In this document: positions 6,831 to 11,611 of the stretch, in pieces
Position numbering within the stretch: the stretch's first letter is position 1
Layout: every line of letters starts with the position of its first letter
Origin: an uncultured Chloroflexota bacterium
GTDB taxonomy: Bacteria; Chloroflexota; Anaerolineae; Promineifilales; Promineifilaceae
NCBI GenBank assembly: GCA_937958365.1
Contig: CALFEW010000177.1
Location: 1-11,611 of the forward strand
Reading direction: 5' to 3'
Length of the DNA stretch: 11,611 nucleotides
Translations under genes and position numbers: made by a program
The notes under the pieces: model-generated
The model's input: only the letters and a program-made list of their open reading frames with translations
The model's database searches: none
Told to the model about the DNA's origin: nothing

Positions 6831-8079
6831 CTTCGGCTGCCTCTGGTTCGGCCTGCGGCGTGTGATAGTCGCTCGCCCCGGCCAGCAGTTGCTCATCGGT
6901 AAAGACCGGCGCAATGCCTTCCGGCCCGTGGCAGCTTCGGCAGGCAAATTCCAGCGTCACCTGCGGATAAATCAAGGCGCCATCTTCGGCAAACTGATTC
7001 ACCTGCCCGACGTCAATGGAAACCATGTGCGTGCGCACGTCGCCGGAATAGATGCCCGGTCTGGCCGCCGCGCTCTGAATCAGGCGCGGCATGTGGCAAT
7101 CTACGCAGTCCACGCCCAGCACGGCGTGACGGTCAATTTTTTGCACTCTGGTTTGGGCGAAATGGCAATCTTCACAGATAACGGCCGTCGTCGGATCGTT
7201 GGGCAAACCTTCAGCTACCAGTTGCTGTACGGCCGTGTGCGGTTCGTGGCAGTCCACACAGTCCAGCACCGCATGTTTGCCGGGGAACAGATCGCCGTAG
7301 GAATCGTGATGTTGGATGAAACCATCGGCCACCACCAATTCCTCTTTGGCCCGCTGCACGTGGCAGCCCAGGCACACCCCGCCGCTGTGGTCGGCCTTCA
7401 GCGCAAAAGCCAACGGTTGATTGGCGTGGGCGCTGCCCGCGCCATGACACGCTTCACACTGCACCCCATCCAAAGCCCACGTCCCCACGATGCCCGGCAA
7501 ATCGCCCTGGCTGCCGGTGGGCGTATACCCGGTGGTATGGCAACGGCCGCAATCATACGGCTGCTCTTGCCCGGCGTGGTAGGCCACCCACTGCTCGTCT
7601 ACGTCCAGGCTCTCGTTCTCCAGGTTAAATTGCGTCGTCGCCGCCTCGTCACCGGTGATGATAAAGCCATCGTTACCGACAAAGCGCGCCTTCCACCGAT
7701 AACCACCCACGACGTAACTCACGTCGTCCCAGGTATAACCATCGGGCGGATTAGGCACAGCGGAAAAGGGGAATTCTGGCGCTTCGCCATCCACAACGCG
7801 GGTTAAGACATGGGGATGACCACTGCTCATAAACAGGTCATAGTGGTCCTGGTGGCATTCGGCGCAGGCTTCGCTGCCCACAAATGTGGGCGGCGTAAAA
7901 CTCAGGCCATCCGCGCCGGCCGGGCCGGGCGCACCGGTTGGACCAACCGACCCTTGTGGTCCGGGCGGACCTTGCGCGCCTTCGGGTCCGGGCGGACCTT
8001 CTGGCCCCATTTCACCGGCGCAGGCGCTCAGCAGTAGAGCCAATACCATCCATAGAGCCAAAACCCTAGCGTTGCGCAT
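6820..8079 (-). CDS. Octaheme c-type cytochrome lipoprotein with a collagen-like stalk (cytochrome c554-like)
   Basis: The protein has 419 residues. A signal peptide with lipobox LLLSAC predicts lipidation of C20. Directly after it, residues 22-57 are twelve uninterrupted Gly-X-Y triplets rich in Pro and Glu, a collagen-like segment. The remainder is a multiheme domain whose start (VGSEACAECHQDHYDLF) matches the style of cytochrome c554-type proteins. CXXCH motifs begin at 72, 177, 208, 236, 274, 302, 325 and 380, giving eight hemes. Many free histidines could be distal ligands. A collagen stalk would hold the heme domain about 10 nm from the membrane and could make the protein trimeric; that is inference from collagen geometry. 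It is the first gene of the cytochrome cluster and overlaps the 14-heme gene. The ribosome binding site (GAGAG, about seven bases before the ATG) is weak. An enzymatic role cannot be excluded. Confidence 0.92.
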   Translation of the reverse strand: MRNARVLALWMVLALLLSACAGEMGPEGPPGPEGAQGPPGPQGSVGPTGAPGPAGADGLSFTPPTFVGSEACAECHQDHYDLFMSSGHPHVLTRVVDGEAPEFPFSAVPNPPDGYTWDDVSYVVGGYRWKARFVGNDGFIITGDEAATTQFNLENESLDVDEQWVAYHAGQEQPYDCGRCHTTGYTPTGSQGDLPGIVGTWALDGVQCEACHGAGSAHANQPLAFALKADHSGGVCLGCHVQRAKEELVVADGFIQHHDSYGDLFPGKHAVLDCVDCHEPHTAVQQLVAEGLPNDPTTAVICEDCHFAQTRVQKIDRHAVLGVDCVDCHMPRLIQSAAARPGIYSGDVRTHMVSIDVGQVNQFAEDGALIYPQVTLEFACRSCHGPEGIAPVFTDEQLLAGASDYHTPQAEPEAAEDGS

Positions 8080-8444
8080 AATTCACTCTCTTATTCGGAA
8101 AAGCTAATTGGTCAGGGCTAATCTAACAACTCGCCGATGGATTGAGAATATGCCAGGTGAAGCGTGGGCGTCTTCAGGTCTTGGAAAAGGCGAAGTTGTT
8201 TACGAACGGTTCTGCAGAAGAAGGGTCTACTCGCCGCCGCCTCGTGAGTGACGGCAGATGCGTAATATTACCCATACGAGGTAAGAATACCACCCACTCA
8301 AATGGGGTAATACTCCCATAAGCAATGGGCCAAATTACCCATTGCGCTTATCTTACTCTAATTTTTGCCAAAACGCCAAGTCTTTTTTTGATTTGTGTTC
8401 CGGTTGAAATGGCCTGTCTTCAGTGCCGATTGGGCAACAAATGC
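8080..8444. other. Intergenic region upstream of the cytochrome cluster
   Basis: No convincing gene is found on either strand. The longest minus-strand candidate near 8275 encodes only about 33 residues and has no clear family features. The part from 8263 to 8345 holds repeated ATTACCCAT-like sites and inverted repeats, and the part next to 8445 is the terminator of the preceding gene. The promoter of the cytochrome cluster is expected here on the minus strand, but I could not identify one -35/-10 pair with confidence. Confidence 0.6.
8263..8345. promoter_or_regulatory. Candidate operator region with ATTACCC(C)AT repeats
   Basis: ATTACCCAT occurs exactly at 8267-8275 and 8334-8342, and a near copy in inverse orientation (ATGGGGTAAT) lies at 8302-8311. 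The second site is the right arm of GCAATGGG (8322-8329) paired with CCCATTGC (8338-8345), and the first overlaps the palindrome TAATATTA (8263-8270). The heptamer TACCCAT fits the TACYYMT consensus known for enterobacterial NarL, and a NarL-type regulator is encoded in this window. The sites lie 180-270 bases before the octaheme start. The repeats are visible in the sequence; a regulatory function and the link to the regulator are inferred. Confidence 0.45.
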
Positions 8445-8481
8445 AAAAAAAAGACGGTCTGCTTGTGGGCAGACCGTCTTT
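8445..8481 (-). terminator. Intrinsic terminator of the Fe-S/NrfD chimera gene
   Basis: A perfect 13-base stem, AAAGACGGTCTGC (8450-8462) with GCAGACCGTCTTT (8469-8481), has a six-base loop. On the minus strand it is followed by a run of eight T (8452-8445). It lies 25 bases after the stop codon at 8506 and should separate that gene from the cytochrome cluster. Confidence 0.92.
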
Positions 8482-8505
8482 AAGATGGGTGAACAAACGA
8501 GTGAA

Positions 8506-9213
8506 TTAGTCGTGGGATACGGCCGTTTTGGGGAACAACGGCAGGTACTTCAACCCTAACGTCAGGACCAGCAACCCCGTCTGCCGCCGCAGCGGCCGGT
8601 TCAGCAAAATGATCACCGGGATGATAATTCCCAGAAACACCTCCACCAGCCAAAACGACTGCGTGTAGGGTGTCGTCGCTTGCAAGCGCAGCAGGGCATC
8701 GGCCGTGCCAGGGGCGTGGCTGTAATAAGAAGTCGCCGCCCGATCCCAAAGCTTCAGATAAAGATAAGCCAGCAGCGCAAAAGCCGCCAGCCGAGCGATG
8801 TCGCGCCGCAGGTATTTGTCAATCACCTCGCGCCCTGAGAGTTTACTGACCAGCAGCGTCACCAACAACGTCAACGACACCCCACCGGCAATCGCCGACA
8901 GAATGAACAACACCGGCATCGAAGGCTTGAACCAGATTTCCCGCCCCGACAGCACCCCATACGTCGCCCCCAGAGATGATTGATGCAGCAAGGAAAGACC
9001 CAGACCCACGGCCGCCATCACCGGCGTTAAGCGATGCAGCATGTGGCCGACGGCGTGCGCCCACGGCCGTGTCATGAAAAAATCAGCCCCGTTCTCCGTG
9101 CGCTCCGGGAAATCCACATTCCAACGCATGTCATCGTCGGCCACATTGTTGGTCGCCTGGCAAGCCCACAGGCAATACTGGCAGCCAATACACTTGCTCA
9201 GGTCTATGCCCAT
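8506..9213 (-). CDS. Chimeric ORF: start of a 4Fe-4S subunit joined to the C-terminal half of an NrfD/HybB-like subunit (deletion remnant)
   Basis: The 235-residue ORF starts MGIDLSKCIGCQYCLWACQA, the N-terminus of DmsB/PsrB-type ferredoxin subunits with cysteines 8, 11, 14 and 18. It continues through RWNVDFPERTENGADFFMTRP, where such proteins normally reach their second cysteine cluster. At residue 51 the sequence switches to WAHAVGHMLHRLTP and LHQSSLGATYGVL, typical of the middle of NrfD/HybB membrane subunits, with several hydrophobic helices to the end. The other three Fe-S clusters and the first half of the membrane subunit are absent. A normal pair would total roughly 600-700 residues, so this is probably an in-frame deletion across two adjacent genes. 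The C-terminal end (RRQTGLLVLTLGLKYLPLFP) may hide a second loss. Function is doubtful: a lone cluster fused on the cytoplasmic or outer face of a partial quinone subunit has no known role. The start codon is uncertain because the frame stays open upstream to the preceding stop. Confidence 0.8.
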   Translation of the reverse strand: MGIDLSKCIGCQYCLWACQATNNVADDDMRWNVDFPERTENGADFFMTRPWAHAVGHMLHRLTPVMAAVGLGLSLLHQSSLGATYGVLSGREIWFKPSMPVLFILSAIAGGVSLTLLVTLLVSKLSGREVIDKYLRRDIARLAAFALLAYLYLKLWDRAATSYYSHAPGTADALLRLQATTPYTQSFWLVEVFLGIIIPVIILLNRPLRRQTGLLVLTLGLKYLPLFPKTAVSHD

Positions 9214-9261
9214 GCGCCACTGGTGGCCTCGCTCGCGTGGCTCGCCCTTACCTTTTCCATG

Positions 9262-11568
9262 TCAGGGGAAGAGTTGCAGTTGCAGCAGGTCGAGCGTGTC
9301 GGCGGACGGATGGCTGACGAGGGGCAGACGCTGACCGGATTGCGGCGAATAGAGGCCGAGGCGCACCACATAAGCGCCCGATGGCGCATTCGGGCTGATG
9401 GTTAGCGTGACCGGCTGCACGATGACATCGCCCGTTTCCAGGCCGGTCAGGGCGGTGGGCCAGCCATCAAACTGGGCCACAATTTGCGCCGGGTCTGCGC
9501 TGGCAGAAAGGTGGACAAAGGCGGCGAGCGGCGCGGCCTGGCTGGGACGCGGCATGTCTACCTGACCGGAACCGACCTGCCAGTAGAGGGTAAGGTTGAT
9601 GGGTTGGCCGGGAGATACGGCCGTTTCCCCCTCCATCACATACCCCAACAACCCAAACGCCCCACCAAAATCCGCCGCCACCGGCTGAAATCCTTCCGGC
9701 GGTACAAAGCCTTCTCCCAGCGGATAAATCATGCCCGGCGGTTGCACCCATTTGGCGATGAGGCGACGGCCGTTGCTCACCCCCAATTCGGCCGGCGCAA
9801 TGTCAGAGAGGGAACGGCCGTCATTCACCACCACGCGATCCACCGGCATAGCCGCCGGATACTCCACCCGGTAGAGGCAAATCGAATAACCGGCGCAGGC
9901 CACCGGCTCTTTGTCCTGGAAATAGGCGTACAGATCGGTGTTTTGCAGCATCAGCCCCAGACGTGTGCTCGTCTCGCTGATAGCGTACCAGCCGGGCGGC
10001 GGCGTGTAGGGATTGAAGGCGTCTATTTCGGCTCCGGCGGTGAAGCGCATGAAGCCGGGCAACGGCCGGTAGCGGATGCCATACTTTTCCGGCAGCGCCG
10101 TGCCAAAATAACTCAGGTACACCTCGTCTATGCCGCGTTCCAGCAGCAGTTGGTGCAAAGCAATGAGGTCTTGCCCCCAATCCACGTTGGAATCTACCAG
10201 CAGGGCACGGCCGTTTTCCGGCCCACCCGCCAGTTCATTAAAATACGCCTCCTGATGCGGCCACAGGCGCAGGGAGCCGGTGGCGTGCCACGCCAACAGC
10301 AGCGCCACCAAGAGAGAAAGAGTTGCACCACGGAGGCACGGTGGACACGGAGTTTTTTTGATTAGTTGCCTCAGTGCCCTCCGTGCCTCCGTGGTGAGTC
10401 CTTCTGGAATTTTCATCCCTGTCTGCGCCGCCAGCATGATGAGGAACGGCACGACGGGCAAAATGTGGCGGTAGCCGATGGTGATGCGGCCGGTCATCGC
10501 CAGGAGCATGAAGAGCAGGGGGGGCAGCCAGAGAACGGCCGTTTTCCCCCACCCTTTGTCTTTGACGGCGATGTAGAGGCCAACGGCCGTTAGCCCCAAC
10601 AGTGGCAGCGACGTTTTCAGCGCCAGGGCCACCGGGAAGTAATACCACCAGCCCCGGTCGGACACTTCGCCCAACAAAAAGGCTGCCTTCGGCTCCTGCT
10701 CGATCACCATGAAGGTGTCCCACACGCTGTAGGGGTAAAACGGCGCGGGGATGGGCAGGGGAAAGCTGCTGCCGGGGATGGGGCCAAAATCGAAGCGGTA
10801 AATAGCCCAGAGGGTGGCGTAGGCGACAAGAGCCATGAAGAAGAGATTGGCGATTAGAGATTGGAGATTTTGGCGTTCGCGTAATCTCCAATCTCTGATC
10901 TCCAATCTCCCCAACACCAACACGCCCACCACCATCGGCCACACCATCAGCCCGGTGAATTTGGCGGCCATCGCGCCGCCGGCGAAAATGCCGGTGAGGA
11001 TGAGGTTAAGGCGCGACGGCCGTTCCAGCCACACCCACAAGCGCCACATCGTCAGCGTCAAGAACAGGGCCAACCCTAAATCGGTGGTCAGGAGACGGCC
11101 GTTGGCGATGAGATTCGGCTCGAAGGCGGCCAGCGCCAGCGCGACCCACCCGGCGGCCGGCCCGGCCATCTGCCGCGCCCAGACAAACAGGGCGGCGACG
11201 AGGAGGGTGGCGAGGGTGATGATGGCAAGACGGCCGTTGACCAACATCGGCTGTGGGTTGTCGTTCGCCTGCCACAAAAACACGTCGGAAAAGATGAAGT
11301 AGTCGCTTTGCGCCCAGGAGGGATGGTCGGTGGGCAGGGTTACGCCGTCCATGAAGAGCAGCGGAACCGCGCCGAGGGCATCCACCAGCGGCGGGTGGCT
11401 GGTGGACAGGCGAAAATCGCCGGTTTTCAGGTAGGCATACCCGGCAGCGACGTGATACTCCTCGTCAAACGCCGCCGACTTCAGCGGCGAAGCCAGCGCC
11501 GCCTGCGCGGCAAAGGCCAGCAGCCCGGCCAACAACAAAAGCCACTCCCACCAGCGCAATCCCTTCAT
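9262..11568 (-). CDS. Membrane glycosyltransferase of the GT39/ArnT-like superfamily with a C-terminal beta-rich domain
   Basis: The protein has 768 residues from the ATG at 11568. It begins with a membrane helix (RWWEWLLLLAGLLAF), then a first outer loop with the acidic pair D35/E36 in AAFDEEYHVAAGYAYL and the motif STSHPPL (55-61). Both are typical of dolichyl/polyprenyl-phosphate-sugar glycosyltransferases. About ten more hydrophobic segments follow to about residue 430. The outer C-terminal half contains a segment with GPENGRALLVDSNVDWGQDL and then a beta-rich domain (GQPINLTLYWQV, FVHLSASADP, LGLYSPQSGQRLPLVS), common in Chloroflexota glycosyltransferases. It likely transfers a sugar from a lipid carrier to a protein or glycan outside the membrane; the acceptor is unknown. 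Two palindromic elements are inserted in frame at about residues 223-239 and 391-414. A TTG at 11607 would add 13 residues but is not preferred. It ends 48 bases before the chimera gene; no functional link to the cytochromes is evident. Confidence 0.88.
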   Translation of the reverse strand: MKGLRWWEWLLLLAGLLAFAAQAALASPLKSAAFDEEYHVAAGYAYLKTGDFRLSTSHPPLVDALGAVPLLFMDGVTLPTDHPSWAQSDYFIFSDVFLWQANDNPQPMLVNGRLAIITLATLLVAALFVWARQMAGPAAGWVALALAAFEPNLIANGRLLTTDLGLALFLTLTMWRLWVWLERPSRLNLILTGIFAGGAMAAKFTGLMVWPMVVGVLVLGRLEIRDWRLRERQNLQSLIANLFFMALVAYATLWAIYRFDFGPIPGSSFPLPIPAPFYPYSVWDTFMVIEQEPKAAFLLGEVSDRGWWYYFPVALALKTSLPLLGLTAVGLYIAVKDKGWGKTAVLWLPPLLFMLLAMTGRITIGYRHILPVVPFLIMLAAQTGMKIPEGLTTEARRALRQLIKKTPCPPCLRGATLSLLVALLLAWHATGSLRLWPHQEAYFNELAGGPENGRALLVDSNVDWGQDLIALHQLLLERGIDEVYLSYFGTALPEKYGIRYRPLPGFMRFTAGAEIDAFNPYTPPPGWYAISETSTRLGLMLQNTDLYAYFQDKEPVACAGYSICLYRVEYPAAMPVDRVVVNDGRSLSDIAPAELGVSNGRRLIAKWVQPPGMIYPLGEGFVPPEGFQPVAADFGGAFGLLGYVMEGETAVSPGQPINLTLYWQVGSGQVDMPRPSQAAPLAAFVHLSASADPAQIVAQFDGWPTALTGLETGDVIVQPVTLTISPNAPSGAYVVRLGLYSPQSGQRLPLVSHPSADTLDLLQLQLFP
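10326..10396. repeat. Palindromic element inserted in frame in the glycosyltransferase gene (element A)
   Basis: Perfect 16-base arms, CACCACGGAGGCACGG (10326-10341) and CCGTGCCTCCGTGGTG (10381-10396), flank a 39-base centre with a T run. In the minus-strand protein it encodes a basic, Cys/Pro-containing stretch (TTEARRALRQLIKKTPCPP and onward) between two membrane helices, unlike the surrounding sequence. The CACGGAGGCACGG type is familiar as an intergenic dispersed repeat in many bacteria. The frame is preserved. Confidence 0.85.
10852..10900. repeat. Palindromic element inserted in frame in the glycosyltransferase gene (element B)
   Basis: GATTAGAGATTGGAGATT (10852-10869) pairs with AATCTCCAATCTCTGATC (10883-10900) at 17 of 18 positions around a 13-base loop. 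The encoded minus-strand stretch (EIRDWRLRERQNLQSLIANL) is charged and lies between two hydrophobic helices, so the insertion probably extends a loop. The GATTGGAGATT style is related to the intergenic palindrome at 732-805. Confidence 0.85.
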
Positions 11569-11611
11569 TGAAAAGGAAATTTCCCTTCGCGCCGCGAGAG
11601 TTGTCAAATCT

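Larger units (their letters stand above)
295..11237. repeat. Dispersed octamer palindrome ACGGCCGT, 24 copies
   Basis: Copies start at 295, 552, 960, 1059, 3927, 4288, 4618, 4669, 5491, 6628, 6784, 7181, 7229, 8519, 9063, 9617, 9766, 9814, 10207, 10535, 10583, 11016, 11095 and 11230. Five of them (4288, 6628, 6784, 10535, 10583) extend to AACGGCCGTT. Less than one copy would be expected by chance in a sequence of this length and GC content. All copies lie inside genes, in different reading frames (for example T-A-V or N-G-R), so the signal is in the DNA and not in one protein motif. Confidence 0.85.

Noticed and set aside
6831..6947. Upstream extension of the 14-heme protein to an earlier start
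   Set aside because: It would place 39 Pro/Arg-rich residues before the signal peptide and lies within the coding sequence of the octaheme gene; the ATG at 6830 has a usable ribosome binding site.
6655..7806. A 383-codon plus-strand frame opposite the octaheme and 14-heme genes
   Set aside because: The minus strand encodes heme motifs throughout; the plus-strand product has no recognisable feature and spans the overlap of two real genes.
7886..8107. A Gly/Pro-rich plus-strand frame that looks collagen-like
   Set aside because: It mirrors the Gly-X-Y codons of the real minus-strand lipoprotein, since GGN and CCN codons complement each other.
8100..8275. Possible small gene in the region before the octaheme gene
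   Set aside because: The longest candidate is about 33 codons, has no ribosome binding site and shows no helix, motif or other protein feature.
11569..11607. TTG start at 11607 for the glycosyltransferase
   Set aside because: The ATG at 11568 places the first membrane helix at the N-terminus; the TTG lies within TTGACA, which may be a promoter element. Neither start has a strong ribosome binding site, so some doubt remains.

Overview
The window looks like a piece of a Chloroflexota chromosome, probably an Anaerolineae/Caldilineae/Ardenticatenia-type lineage. That placement is inferred from protein style: lipoproteins with VTRIVEV-type linkers after the lipidated cysteine, a GT39-like glycosyltransferase carrying a C-terminal beta-rich domain common in that phylum, and a GAF/HisKA_3 kinase. 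No rRNA or other phylogenetic marker is present. The DNA is GC-rich and carries many copies of the octamer ACGGCCGT plus several palindromic or heptad-type dispersed repeats.

Layout. On the plus strand at the left edge are the 3' part of a sensor histidine kinase (1-736) and its NarL/LuxR-type response regulator (828-1490). All other genes are on the minus strand and are described here in transcription order. A membrane glycosyltransferase (11568-9262) is followed by a 235-residue chimeric ORF (9213-8506), which joins the start of a 4Fe-4S electron-transfer subunit to the C-terminal half of an NrfD/HybB-like membrane subunit and ends in a strong intrinsic terminator (8481-8445). A 360-base intergenic region with repeated ATTACCCAT-like sites precedes an electron-transfer cluster: a collagen-stalked octaheme lipoprotein (8079-6820), a membrane-anchored 14-heme cytochrome (6830-5166, overlapping the previous gene), a five-helix cytochrome b (5087-4227) and a decaheme lipoprotein built from two tandem pentaheme modules (4138-1874). 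A 47-residue single-helix protein (1709-1566) follows and converges with the response regulator.

How the genes may work together. Cytochrome b could take electrons from the quinone pool (or give them to it) and exchange them with the 14-heme protein anchored in the membrane. From there electrons could pass to the two lipid-anchored cytochromes outside the membrane. The CXXCH motifs total 32 predicted c hemes. No catalytic oxidoreductase subunit is present, so the terminal donor or acceptor cannot be read from this window. The adjacent two-component pair is NarX/NarL-like and could regulate the cluster, but it is on the opposite strand and the link is only inferred.

Most notable: the collagen-cytochrome fusion, the Fe-S/NrfD deletion chimera whose junction lies on an ACGGCCGT copy, the extreme abundance of ACGGCCGT, palindromic elements inserted in frame into the glycosyltransferase, and the small membrane protein at the end of the cytochrome cluster.
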